From Biscogniauxia marginata (lineage: Eukaryota > Ascomycota > Sordariomycetes > Xylariales > Xylariaceae): DNA of 64,000 nt. The translations under genes were made by a program, and so were the position numbers. The stretch covers positions 124,001 through 188,000 of the forward strand of contig MU404097.1 in NCBI GenBank assembly GCA_022695795.1, in the 5' to 3' direction. This document shows, piece after piece, positions 1-11,849 of the stretch; the stretch's first letter is position 1, and each line of letters starts with the position of its first letter. Under the pieces are notes generated by a model. It did no database searches and was not told the origin of the DNA. It was given only the letters and a program-made list of their open reading frames with translations.

Positions 1-181
1 ACGAATATTTGTCAAATACATGTGCTACACAATATATCATGTGATATTAGTTCAACACAATTGTACTTTATTCAGCTGTTGGAAAAACATTAAATCCCTT
101 TGTTAGGTATCTTTAAGTATTGTACATGATATACGTCGAACCAACATTACAAGCCCCAGACTTGCCTCAAAAGGAACAATG

Positions 182-994
182 TTAAAGTTGACGGCCCTTT
201 TCAAGATTAATAACAACCCACGGCTTGTTATCCGGTTCGGCCCCGTAGGTTTTCACCGTCGCGTTAACCAGCACCGTCTTTCCTTCTGCGGCAACAATAT
301 CTTCTTCCGTCAATTTGTCGCTCAATACAAAGTTCTTATCCGTATCTGTCCAAGTAATTGACTGTACGCCATACCCTTTGTGAATACGTCCGAAGCAGTG
401 AAGTCTGGGACAACTCCGCTCGATTGCGTTGAACAACTTCGGGCAGCCACAGCTTTCGCCATCTCGTCCTATATCGAGTTAATATTTACTGCTAGAGAGT
501 AGTAGTGGCGGGCCGTGGGTCATGACTATGCCAACTCCCTTCAGAATTGAGCTAGTTCCTTGGTTGAACCGGTCCTCATCCGGAGAGTAGGCAAAGGCGT
601 AGCCATTAAATTAGGGTGTGTATGGAGAGCAATAGATATTAAATGTGTTGCTATTTTCTAATGTGAAGGTGTGCGTGCCTTCTTCCAGTAAATGAATCCC
701 ATTGGTGTTTTCCTGCCGGAACAGCTCTCGCGCAGCGGACGGTTCCTCGGGGTCATCATCCTCATCGAGGTTGTCTGCCCATCACCTCGGGTCTAATAAT
801 ATGTCATGATTACCGGCGATGGCAAGCTTTAGTTCAGCATCGATATGCTTAATATTTTCAAGAGCCTGACGAGAGTTGTTCATGCCACCGATCATGGTGA
901 GATCTCCGCAATGGAGAACAACGCCAACTTTGGAGATATCGTTTGAGAAGGCATCATCATGTGTGTCAGACAGGACAAGGAATCCGGTTGACAT
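182..994 (-). pseudogene. Calcineurin-like metallophosphoesterase relic (three in-frame stops)
   Basis: One minus-strand frame of 271 codons carries the family's ordered motifs: SDTHD near the start, then HCGDLT, then GNHD, then MTHGPP, then a LHCFGRIHKGYG block that should read GHIHEGYG. These are the metal-binding motifs of fungal calcineurin-like phosphoesterases. The frame is interrupted by stops at 782-784 (TGA), 611-613 (TAA) and 479-481 (TAA), with no frameshift needed. The family usually has a Trp pair where the first stop falls (DPxWW), so TGG to TGA fits there. Two conserved residues near the end are also changed (His to Arg, Glu to Lys). Loss by point changes in an intact frame suggests RIP. 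The identity is well supported; that it is non-functional is very likely, because no intron placement removes all three stops cleanly. Confidence 0.82.
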
Positions 995-2779
995 AGTGGT
1001 TACATGAGAAGATATTATAACAGTATAAAGTTGTATTGAAAAGCCCCCCCTCGGGCGTGATGACGGGGCGTTACGTAGAAAACCGTGGCAGTTGTTGGAA
1101 GACTAGGAACGGATGGGAAAAGTGAACCAGTGGTCAAACTTGGGTGTTTAAGTTTGTTTCCAAGTAGATATGTCGAATTACCACGAGAAATCTACAATGA
1201 TAAATGTATCGGAGAAACCCATTTGTGAACTCAAGCCTATCATGAGCGAATCAACAATAAGCTCATTTTCACCCCCACTCCCCATTGCCTTGAGAACTAT
1301 ACCAACTTAGCTTATAACCAACCAGACAAGCGTAGTGCAGGCAGTTGACTTTGAAATGTAGTTTAAAAAGACACTGCCTTTTAAGGTATAGAGGCAGCTA
1401 TGTGCCAAAAGCTTTTACCGGTTAAGAATACCAAGATAATGCCCATATTGAGCGGCAGCTGTCCAATGGTTGAAATCAATCGGCAGTGCGGCAGCGTAAC
1501 GTGTTATAATTTGATGACAAACATTAACTTCCCTGTAGTCGTAGCGGATAATAAGCCACCCGGGTCACGGTTTGAGCCGATAGTGAGATGTTGGGCCACA
1601 TGGAGGCAGAGATCATTCTGGAAATCGATAGGATGGATATCAACAGTAGCGCGATATACATATTCCCACGGGAGTAGGATAATAGTAAGAGCATAGCCCC
1701 TATTTCTCGACAGTCAAGGGGAGTGAAAATTACCTGCCGGTATTCGAATATACCGTATCTTTTTATGAGTGTACGAAGAGTGCACAGGCTTGATTCCAGT
1801 GCTTATAGAATTCATCCTGTGAAACCCTCTTCTTCTGTGCGATTAGGGTCGTTATCCTTATCAGCTTCTCGACTAATATAGTGTATCATAGTGGTGGATT
1901 ACGTATCTTGAACTATGTATGTAGCAATAAGATTGTAGTTTTACGTCAAGTCGTTTAAGAACTTTCCTCTTTTGGTCAGGTTCTTGAATGTAATTCGCTC
2001 GTGCGACACCATCAAGTGATGATCGGCAACCAGAGACGAAAAATGCTTCCACAACACTACATAAATGACTAGCAAAATGTCATCAAATATGATTTATTAA
2101 AATTGAGTAGAGAATGGAAGCATATGCAGTATCGTGTTTAATGTCCACCACATGCATCCTAGTTCCCACTTCTGACTTTGGGATAACATCTCATTTAACC
2201 CTTAGTTCACCTGTAGACTCCTTGGAAGACACAAATCTCCCAAGTCTCGAGAGATGATCATGGCCGTTAACCCATGCGAACGTGGTTGGATACTAATAGC
2301 TTCATATACCTCTAAATAAAACTTACGAACTCTAACTTTAAAGTACATACTTTATGTTTCAACACCAAGACATCGACTCCATCAAACAACTGTTTTCTTG
2401 TCCTACCTCGAATGGTGACGTTTTTTTGGGCTTCAATCATCCCTCTTTTGGAAGTTTTTCTCTCCCACATCTAGACTAGAAGCTGGCCTACCTTTACTGC
2501 TTAAGGCCAATGTCATAGTATCGACCTAAAATAGATATTTACCTAACATCTCACTTTTAATCCATACTATCACCAGATATTACACTATGGTAAAGGCCTT
2601 CGACCGTATTAAGAATTGTCTACTACGAACAATTTAACTCACGACTAGCATTTATGCATCCATAATTCCACCTCGCCACGTTCTTAATAAACATGATATC
2701 TCCTCCAACCCCCCCCCACCCTAAGACTATTACTCTTCACAATGTTCTAGCCTGAGCCTGAGAGGCCCTTATAATGTAC
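995..2779. other. Intergenic, AT-rich, no gene recognised
   Basis: About 1.8 kb between the phosphoesterase relic and the 3' end of the sugar transporter. A 98-codon plus-strand frame at 1400-1696 and a short minus-strand frame over the same bases resemble nothing I recognise. A C-tract lies at about 2709-2718. Composition is AT-rich from about 1740 onward. Confidence 0.6.
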
Positions 2780-4939
2780 TTACGCAGTCTCCTTAGTAGC
2801 ACCAACAGTGGTTTCAGATACCTCCACATTCTCGTGCTGAATCTCCTTTTCGATAGTCTGAGTTGCCTTGTGACGCTCGTCGTCTTCAAACACTGTTTCA
2901 GATAGTAAGCATTACTTTCTATGTCAAACGGTAGTTCAAAGAGCATACAGAAGGCGAGTTCTTCTAGCGTCCGACCTGATGTCTCAGGCCAGAGCCACCA
3001 AATCAAGACTCCTTCGATAGCAATCCAGACACAATACACAATTAGGAATTTCCAGCCGATGCCGTTCACCGGGTCCAGACCAACCGGGTTGACATTGGTA
3101 CCGAAGAACTACACGTTTGTTAGAACCCGCTAACATTCTGAACTGTTCATGAGAGCCCTCACCTGGGCAGCTTTCCCAAAGAACTGAAATATCGTAATGC
3201 CGCGTGCTCTCATCGCGTAAGGGAATATTTCGACAAGATACGCTAGCGAACATTAGCGATGATATCACCTTCCTCTTAAGGCTATTAAAACTTACTGTAT
3301 GTGAGTGCGTTGAAGCCAATATTGTAGCCGGGTTGGTAGAAATATATCCAGAAGAGGCAAAGTTTCGCTGCAACGCCTGAGCCGGTATTTACAGCTATGC
3401 CCGCGCAGATGGTCCAGGCAGCATAAACGCCCAATATCCAGAATATCGCAAACAGATACATCGTCCGGCGCTTAAACTTCATCACCACAAGTGCCGTGAT
3501 AACAGCACAGACGAGACCCCATACTTGGTTTCCGATGTTGTATTGCGATTGGAATATAGGGTCCGTGAAACCCACAAGGGCCAAAATGTCACCCAAGTAA
3601 TAAGAGATGACGACATTTCCAGAAAGTTGTGTGAAAATTCCTACCAGTGAGCCGATAGCCAACCGGCGTCGGTTCCCTACTGTGCTGACTAGGTCTAACC
3701 AGGACATCTTGGCGTGCTCGAGTTCGATCGCAATCGTCGTCTTAATTTCGGCCATTTCCGCCTTTGCAAATTCAGAGTTCGGATCACCTTCGCCATGGTA
3801 CGTGACTAGGACCTTGAATGCTTCCTCATGTCTATCCTTGCTAACAAGAAATCTAGGGCTTTCGGGGAGGAAACTGAGGGTAGCAAGTTAGTGCGCATAA
3901 GGGTGGAAAGCGAGACAGATACTTACAACACCAGAGCAACCTGAAGGATAGAAGGAGACATCTGCAGGAGTGAGGGAACTCTGTTTAGATCAAGTTATTT
4001 CTTGGCTCAGAAGAACTCCTGGGAGCGTGGACTAATTACCTCCAAGACCTTGGAATTGAATAAGTTAGCATAGCTCAGTACCAGACGACTAGATTTTAGA
4101 GAAGGGCATATAGGCAAGCTATGCCTACGCCCAACGTACCAATCATTTGGGATGTGCTGTGTTCCATATGTAACAGCTGACGCAACAATAGCGCCAATGA
4201 AGTAGGCCGCGTTGAAGAGGGATGTCAGGATGGCTCGTTCCTTGGGGTACGCAAGCTCTCCGATAAGACTGGATCCGGCTACAATTGCATAGGGCAGTCC
4301 GAATCCAACGATAAGTCGAGAAACAATGTACATAGCCCCTGGGAAATGGTGAGCGTACGGAGAGCCAGCAAGATAGAGACAATGTTCACTGACCATTTAC
4401 AGAAAACCCTTGGATAAGAGAGCCTATAATCATAATCCACTAGGTAATCTTGGAGTTAACAATGTTATATGTGTTATTATAGTTTAAATAAGAGACTAAA
4501 AGAGCCAGGGGTAGGAAGATAACCGGTGACTGCGAAAGTTGCTTACACTTCCCAGCATCACACACCATCTTCGGCCTAGGTTATCGTTGACGAGTGGAAT
4601 AAAAGGCAGGCCGATACAAGCTCCCAGTGGCAAGGCTGATGCCAGGATTCCTTTATAACCTCCCGTAGGGTGACCAAAATCTACAGACCCATGCGCTTAG
4701 CTCTCGTTCTGGTGTCAATGTGGATAGATCGGAAGTGACTTGCAGGCAGTCCATGCAGGAACCATTTGAACGGCGTTGATGATCTGGGAGTCGAATCCGG
4801 AGGTCATTTCGATCCCCATAAGACACGGGAACAGCATGAAGTACAAGTAACGCAGGTTTTTCTTCTTGTACCAGGGGACCTTATCCTCCACCGCCATGCG
4901 ATGGACGATATTGTCCGTCTGAACATTGACGCCGCCCAT
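2780..4939 (-). CDS. MFS sugar transporter (SP family, hexose/lactose-permease type)
   Basis: Proton-coupled sugar uptake across the plasma membrane is inferred from family. Ten exons (minus strand): 4744-4939, 4547-4680, 4394-4439, 4140-4338, 4040-4048, 3927-3980, 3296-3873, 3163-3242, 2949-3108 and 2780-2892. They join to 522 residues, normal for the family. Sugar-porter signatures are present: DNLGRRW after the early helices (about residue 98), PESPRFL (about 215) and PETSGRTLEELAF near the C-terminus (about 472). The first intron (4681-4743) uses a GC donor with consensus GCAAGT. Exon 5 is only 9 nt and supplies the S-W-R of the conserved DWSWRVPSLLQ block. The chosen start is the Met before GGVNVQTDN; a Met at 4897 is the alternative, and an extra 5' exon cannot be excluded. 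No stop or frameshift is seen. Confidence 0.93.
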
Positions 4940-7871
4940 CTTGCCAACGTATTCCAGATGAGTGGTTGCAGGATGGTTCGTGAAGGATCGAGTCCGGATG
5001 AGAAAGCTCATGGCAAAGCGGGATGCTGGACTAGCTGGCTGGCTAGTTCATATACACACGTAGAACACTTCCAGCGGGCCGATAGCATTCGGAGCACGGT
5101 AGCGGATAATAAGGTAATGTCGAATCCTACATAAACTTGAATACATCGCGATCCCCGGTCGAGGTCATTTAATGATTCGCCTATAGGCATTCTCCCATTT
5201 AGCCGGTAAGCTCAGTCTGGAGACACCGGGGTAAGTGAGTAGTAACAAGGGTTGTCTCTTTGCGCCCGATACGAATCATGCAGGTATATTGCTATGCAAT
5301 TTCGAGGTCTATTGCAATTGGCCACCTAGTCACGAGTGTCGTTCTGATTGAAGCATGTTCGAAACAGGACACTGTAACCTTAGACCCAGCCCGTTACCAT
5401 CTCATGTTCTGGCCGCGGTCTTTGATTCGTGGCCTGACTTCTTTCGTCCAAAAGACACCATGGCCCGGATTCCCCAGAAACACCCACACATTACCACCGA
5501 GCCAGTACCGGGCAGAGCCTAGTCCCCGGAACCCCCAGTACAAAATTCTCCTATGCGCGATGCCCCAATCGAAGCCATTCCCGTGATATCTGTGCTGAAG
5601 ATAGAAGTTCGATCCTGCATATCCGGATAATATCCTTTTTTAATTATATTTTACGCCACACGAAGTCCAGTGATACGGCTACACGTTAGAGTGGAATATT
5701 GTGACTCTAGACTACGTAGATCTCCTAACATTGTTAATAGACTTGGAAATCTAAGCATCCTCAATGGAAGTTACCGAGGAGGCGAATGGTTAATTGTGAT
5801 TTAAGTCGCTCTAAGAAGAATTCATGGAAATTTTGAGTTATAATATCATGCTGGATTTGTCTTACATTAATTACAAGTTTTCAATTCTTTTAATATTTTG
5901 AATAGTTATGAGAACTGTTATGATATATACCTTAGGTACCTAGGTATTATATTACAAGTGCAATTTAATTCAATGAGGCATCTCTTAATGGCCCTGTTAT
6001 GTAAAAATTTGAAGCCATGATAAAGAGGTTCCTGAATATGGTAGGGGTTGGTTTTGGTTATACAAGACCGCTAGGTCTTTCAAGCAGAAAGCCGGGATGA
6101 AAGACATTCATGAGAAAACACTCAGTGCTGACAAATCCGTTGTGCCTGAGAGGCTCGGACATCATATTGCAAGTTTACTTCAAAGGATTTTGGGAAGTCC
6201 ACAAAGTCGTTACCTATATATATATATATATGTATCACGTCTGACAACTCACTACCTGCGAGTTTTCTAGGCATTCCCAACACTAAGCTTACACTACTCA
6301 TCGGACCACTATCAAACACTATGCCGCAACAATTCATCTTCTCCTTTGGCCATTTCCTAGTTGAGTCATGGGCCTTCCCCTTTAATAATATTCCAGTGAT
6401 CTCCAGCACAAAATCTGGGGAATAGCAATCCTCAAGGCCAATTGGAGGTGTTTAGTACCCATAAACGATTCCTGCTAGATCCAGGAGACGAAGCACCTGG
6501 TCTACCCATTATTTTTGGTCAAAAATGAGAGCCGAGCAGTCGCCTTGAAACTCTATTCCCTTGCGTCCCCAATCTTCCGTATACGCGACATGACTGCTTT
6601 CTACTGGCTAGTCGATGAAAATGAAAATTCTATTAATGACAACTTGATTTTGATTTAGCGAGATCTTGGACCCCTCGGGGTTGAGCGCCGGTTCCCGCAA
6701 GGAGTAGTCCGCGTGGGCCCGGAACACGACTTCTTCTTGGACCGGGAAGCAGAGTTGAGTCGGATCCATCACAGCTATGTAACCTGCCCCCTTAACAATG
6801 ACCAGCGCGTACCCAGATAAATCATATTATAGAGCTGATAGAGGATCTGCATTCTCATATTTATAAATATAGGATAATTAGTACTTCATAGCAATGCATC
6901 AAGGACGTTGATCACACTAGCGAGAAAGTGAGGTTTCCCAAACTGCAATCTTGCTACTACATTGTTGTAAATACACGTTGATTTGAGCTACTTGGATGTA
7001 TTAAGTATTTGGAATCTGCCTGGGTGTGTTGTCTTCAGTAAGTGGAGGGACTGCATAGTTCTCTTATATGGGACGGACTTGAAAAAGAAGCGAATTGTGA
7101 CACAATCAAAAGGAGTAAGATTAGTGTATACCTTAGCTATATGCTTTTGGTCGCCTGATCCGGCTGCCCTTCGGACGAGGGCAACACAGTGATGATCAAC
7201 CAATTATTATGTGTTCATAGTGTCTACTATTTTTTGATTGCTGACTTTCACTTAAGTACGTACATATCGATAGAATAACAGATCTCTAAGAGGCCATTGT
7301 TATTATAGGTTCACTTACAAGTCAGGGCTGATTGGTTCGATTTGTAAGTGGCTTAATGAGGCATTTACAATGATGCGAATTGGGATACAGCCAGAGATGG
7401 CATCCATAATATAATGCCACATAAGCATTGAGAGACCATTGTTTGCCTGGGAGCATTCTTCGCACACCGTGAACATCAGGTAGACTAGCCCTGATTTCAC
7501 GGGTGATACTTCGTGACCTCGATTTAAGAGTATTTTCAGCTATAGATCATCAATAAATAGGTAGATAAAGCCCATCAGCTCATCTGTAGTGCTGAAATGG
7601 GGTAATATGGGGGGCTACTAGCTAGGTATGGTACAAGCATACAGCCGCCATCATGCATATAAGCCGGCCCTCCCTTACTGCCTCTAGATAACTAAGCCAA
7701 CCCTACAGGTGAGTTCATTACCCCGTCTTTCAATATATGACATAGTACTATTATTACCCCTTCAACTACCACCATAAACAACACAACTTGCGATCAATAT
7801 CTAGTATCTAGTATCTAGCTTCTAAACAGGCACTCTACCCTTACTTCTTCCTCCCCCCTCCCCGCTTCCCT
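4940..7871. other. Intergenic, mostly AT-rich; possible degraded coding island
   Basis: About 2.9 kb. Bases 5620-6000 are strongly AT-rich. A 95-codon minus-strand frame at 6122-6409 contains a (TA)n run at about 6219-6232 and matches no family I know. A GC-richer island at about 6655-6790 is open on both strands; its plus-strand reading includes FPQGVVRVGP, which faintly recalls a cytochrome P450 N-terminal region but is too short to assign. Nothing here can be called a gene. Confidence 0.5.
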
Positions 7872-9062
7872 CTAACTTTTCTTCGCAAAGGCCTCCTTCA
7901 GGTCATTTACACAATCCTCGGTGAACTCCCTCGCGGCCGGGTTCGCCCCGCCCCACTGCCCGAACGGGTGCCCCTGCCCCTTATATATCTTGATCTTGCT
8001 CGGCGTGCCGGCCTCGCTCAGCTTCGCGTGGTACGCGGCCCCCTCGTCGACGAGCGGATCCACCCCGGCGCAGCGGATCGACGCCGGCGCCAGGCCGGCG
8101 TGCGACTCGGCCAGGATGGGCGAGGCGCGGAAGTCGCGCGCGCGGGCCTCGCGGCCGGCCTCGTCCGTGCCCGTGCCGAGCCAGTAGTTGTAGAACCAGC
8201 TGAGCCGCGCGAGCGGCAGCGAGGGCGCGAACTCGAGCGCGCGGTAGCTCCCGTAGGGGCAGTCGGGCGCCGCGGGCCCCTCACGCGGCACGTGCCGCGC
8301 GTCGATCACGGGCACGATCAGCAGCTGCAGCGCGAGCGGCGGCAGCGCCGGCCGCGCGTCGCGCGCCAGCACCGCGAGCACCGCCGCGATGCACCCGCCC
8401 GCCGAGAGCCCGCTCACGGCGACGCGGGAGGCGTCGAGGCCGAGCCGCTCCGCGCTCGCGAACACCCAATTCAGCGCCTCCCAGCTGTCGAGGACGGGGG
8501 TCGGGTGCGGGTGCTCGGGCGCGGTCCGGTACGCGACGTTGACGATGGCGCAGCCGGCGCGCTGGCACAGGTTCCGGCACAGGACATCGTCGTCCTGCAG
8601 GCCGCCGATGACGAAGCCGCCGCCGTGGAAGTCGACGAGCACGGGGAGCAGGCCCGCGGGGGTGGTGGCGAGCCCTCCTTCGGCGACCGCGTCCGCCGTC
8701 GGCATGTACACCTGCACGTCGATCTCACCGGGCGGCGAGGACACGGGCACCTGGTAGATGGTGCTGCTGGCTACTTCCGGGGCGGACCCCGTGACCAGGT
8801 AGGTCGGGAAGGAGTACTTCTTCCGGTCCTTGTTGTAGACCTCGTACGGCACCTGGTCGGCCCGGACTCGGGGAGCTTAATGGTGGACGATGATGGCCTC
8901 TGGTCAGCGACTGGACGGTTTCGGTACATATATATTACATATACCAGGGCCCGGGAACTTACCCTGGTACCGAGTGTAGATATCCGCATAAATCGGGTCC
9001 ACCTTGTCCACCACCGACGGGTGAAGCGGGTTGATGAGATCCGGGGTATCGTAGGAACCCAT
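7872..9062 (-). CDS. Alpha/beta hydrolase fold-3 protein (hormone-sensitive lipase/esterase family)
   Basis: Predicted carboxylester hydrolase. Two exons, 8963-9062 and 7872-8875, are separated by an 87-nt intron (8876-8962, GTAAGT donor, TTAAG acceptor) and give 367 residues. The oxyanion-hole motif HGGGF lies at about 117. The nucleophile is Ser191 in GLSAGG, the acid probably Asp306 in GVDPLVDEG, and the base His336 in GQGHPFG; all are in family order. Exon 1 encodes MGSYDTPDLINPLHPS, the usual N-terminal cap lead-in. No signal peptide is seen, so it is probably cytosolic. Third codon positions are almost all G or C, far above neighbouring genes, which leaves long open frames on the opposite strand. 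Substrate unknown. A bacterial origin is possible from composition alone but not shown. Confidence 0.92.
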
Positions 9063-9996
9063 AGTTGCGTGTACGGAGCGTTTTAGAAGTTCGATGACCC
9101 CTTTATTTTGAGGGGTTTTGATGAAGTCAAAGTTCTACCTAGCTCTTATATAGTTCCACCGCAAGGTTTGGCGTCCTGATTCACATCGGAGACCACATAG
9201 TACACGCATGCTTTCACTTCGTGTGGTCTAGTTTGAGACTTAAATACTAGAACAGCACCGGCCGGTTCGATTAGTTGCCGGTCGAGCTAAGTGAGTACCT
9301 ACGAGTGGTACGAAGGGCACAGGTGTCCCCTCACTGCGAAGCCGGCATCTCGTAGGATTTCCCGTTGATGTTCGCTTCCCAGCATTTTGACGTATGGTCG
9401 CTCCACTCACACATGTCCTAGAGGCCCAAACAAGGCGCTATCACCAACGTGGGGGTCAGCTAGTCGCCCCACGCGGATGCATCCCGGTGCAGAGGGAACC
9501 AGAGAAAGAGCACCAGCGAGATACCAATAGCGCTAATAGGAATCGAACCTAAACCCGCTGTTACTCTGACTACCAGAGCTTGAGGACGCTGTCGCATTGT
9601 GTCCGGCTAATAGGAGGATCCGGCAAAGATAAGGATCCCTGAGTGGCATACCTGAAGTGCCGGCATCGGGAAACAGAAGTCGTTTGACGGCGTTCTATAA
9701 AACCCAAATTATGTATGAAGGACACTGACGTGGAGATGTGGGGGAACAAGTTGAGGGGAACTCTCCAGGAGACACTACCAAGTCGAGTAAAACCTACAAA
9801 TAGAGATCTCCACTTATGCTTGAAATCTTCTACTATGAGGAGAGGTCACACTTGACTAGAAAACAAGACCATGTATATAGGTATGTTAGGGGCTCGGTTG
9901 GGGAACCACTGGATAGATGTCGTGTTACGGAGCAATGCAGACGATGTTCAGAGCCGATATACTACATATGGAAACAAGCTATATTTTATCAAGCGT
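9063..9996. other. Intergenic, no gene recognised
   Basis: This 0.9-kb gap separates the 5' end of the hydrolase from the 3' end of the dioxygenase gene. It contains a 9-bp direct repeat (GCTAATAGG at 9532-9540 and 9606-9614) around a tRNA-like but non-folding stretch. No coding signal is seen. Confidence 0.6.
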
Positions 9997-11666
9997 TTAA
10001 TTGGCGCTCACACCACGCTCCTGGCAGTATTTATCCACCTCCTTGCGTAGGGTTTGTCTCTGTCGGCCGACCAGATCCATGATGTCCTCGCATTCGCTGC
10101 CGAGTGCCATCGGACCCGCACGTCCGCCGACGCTACCGTAGATTTCCGTCATTTCTTCCATGACAGCTTGCAGCTGGTTCGGGAGCCAGGTAACAATGGG
10201 GCTGCCGCCGGTGGCGGTTGGATGTGATGTTTGCTTCAGAACTGCGACAGCGCGTGTGAGCATTAAATTAATCTCGTCGAGCAGAAAATAATCAATTTCT
10301 AGAGAATTGGAGAGTGGGGGGTAGTTCCGCGAATAAACTGAAAAGGGGCAAAGAGTCTCATGAAGAAACTTACTATATTCGCGAGCAAAGCACCAGTGTC
10401 GCCATCGGAAATCGCGGACTTGGTCCAAGATACCCAGCCAGAGGCGGCGGGTTTCCTTCACTGATTCTTTCTCCTCCTCTGTCAGGGGGCCACGCTCTTC
10501 GTCTACCGCGAGGGCATAGCCCTTCAGGCCTAGCCCTTCGGAGCACTGTTTGACCTCGACAAGGAATTGTCGATGGTTGCTCGGGCGGTATTGCCTAAAG
10601 TCGCTCAGGATCTCTGTCAGTGGCGTATCGGGCATCTGAACCTGCAGGAGATTGTCCATGAGCGGGATCATAGAGTCATTGGCTCCGCTCTCGCCACGGA
10701 AGCTCAACGGCTTGCCGTCGTTGATACCTTCATATACGACACCATCTGGGAACATAGATTGCGACGTGATACCGAAGATGAAAGTGCGGAAAGATGTGTA
10801 CGACTGTGGCTTAGACTTCATCCACATGGTCTCCATGACGCGGTTGACTGTTTTCATAGCGCCGAGAATAGTGCGCAAGCCGTCGTTGAAGTCCTTGCGC
10901 TGGGCTCCAGGTGTGGAAGCATCAGAGTTTGCCAGCGCTGTTAGGCACGACATCGTACCGTCTACTAAGGGTCCGGAGTTCTTGACCATCTCGACGTGCA
11001 CCAATACGAAGCCAGCCTCTGAAGAGGTGGGGTCCAAGCCATGCTCAAAAGCGCGGATGAGGCGCAAGTTGGAATACTCAAGGCCTCTGCTTGAATCATG
11101 AAGACGGTAGTTGAAGAGAGCATATGAACCTGCATACTCCATGAAGGGTTTGAATCCGCAGCTGATATGTGTTAGTGACGATAGGGCGTCTAGACGAGCT
11201 TGGATATTTAAAGTGTGACTTACATTCCAGCACACCGAGCGATGGGAAGGGATAACTGTGCTGGAAGGAACGATCTTCCTAGCCCATACGACTCGCCCTT
11301 CATGAACCTCAGGTGGCATGGCTCCAAGAGGTATGCGGAAGCTAGGAACGAGTAGTCGCGATAGAGAGCGTTCATCAGGGGAAGGTTATCCTTATACTTT
11401 TCGACTTGGTCAGACAGGTCGGGGAGCTGCTTCTCGACAGCATCACCTAGCTGACCCGTGGCAAGTAGTCCAGGCTTGCCCGATAGAGTCTTGACAGGCA
11501 TTTCCCAAAGCAGGTTCTCAATGGCATCGAACTCCGGCGGGAGAGTGACGACGGGCTCGGCACGAGGCAAGAAGCCGCGAGTTGTCGATACCATGAATGC
11601 CGGAAGGGAGACATCTTCCGGCTTAGTGTTCTCAAGAACTTCGAAGGACGACTTAGGGATAAGCAT
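9997..11666 (-). CDS. Indoleamine 2,3-dioxygenase (tryptophan to N-formylkynurenine)
   Basis: A haem enzyme that opens the indole ring of tryptophan, the first step of the kynurenine route to NAD+; fungal genomes often have several paralogues. Three exons: 11224-11666, 10374-11161 and 9997-10241, giving 491 residues. The conserved substrate-side block SFRGESGANDSMIP lies at about 301-314. The proximal haem ligand is expected at His344 in YRPSNHRQFL. The C-terminal signature HPTATGGSPIVTWLPNQL is intact. The second intron (10242-10373, 132 nt) falls inside the AREYI motif, as judged by alignment with the family. No targeting peptide is seen, so it is probably cytosolic. The upstream region holds paired CCGG palindromes and CACGTG boxes, suggesting pathway-specific control. 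Gene symbols differ between fungi (bna2/ido), so none is given. Confidence 0.95.
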
Positions 11667-11743
11667 ATTGTCAAGCGAAAGGGTATCAGGTGACTTGGGA
11701 TATCTGAAAAGGGGGTTTGTTGCTATTTCGTGTCAAAATCGTG

Positions 11744-11749
11744 CACGTG
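11744..11749. promoter_or_regulatory. CACGTG E-box, 78 bp upstream of dioxygenase ATG
   Basis: A palindromic CACGTG hexamer in the context GTGCACGTGA, near the expected 5' leader of the dioxygenase gene. Such boxes bind bHLH factors in fungi; binding here is inferred. Confidence 0.35.
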
Positions 11750-11830
11750 ACTTCTAAACGATTTTGAAGTTTTAAAGGTCAAGAAAGAATCGGTGACCAA
11801 GCCCGCCGAGTTTCTGCTAATATACTTCGT

Positions 11831-11849
11831 GGCCGGAACGATTCCGGCC
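11831..11849. promoter_or_regulatory. Inverted repeat GGCCGGAA-N3-TTCCGGCC (candidate zinc-cluster site)
   Basis: Eight-base perfect arms around three bases, about 165 bp upstream of the dioxygenase start. It contains CGG-N7-CCG, the form bound by dimeric Zn(II)2Cys6 regulators. A longer related palindrome occurs at 12266-12287. Confidence 0.4.

Noticed and set aside
1400..1696. 98-codon plus-strand frame
   Set aside because: No family features and AT-rich random codon use; probably chance.
7968..9086. 372-codon plus-strand frame opposite the hydrolase
   Set aside because: It is the antisense shadow of a gene with GC-only third positions; its protein is Arg/Gly-rich with no motifs, and the minus strand has a full catalytic triad and splice sites.
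9527..9614. tRNA-like stretch (minus strand GGTTCGATTCC with an anticodon-like arm)
   Set aside because: No acceptor stem forms; the ends are direct, not inverted, repeats, and the anticodon loop lacks the usual U33.
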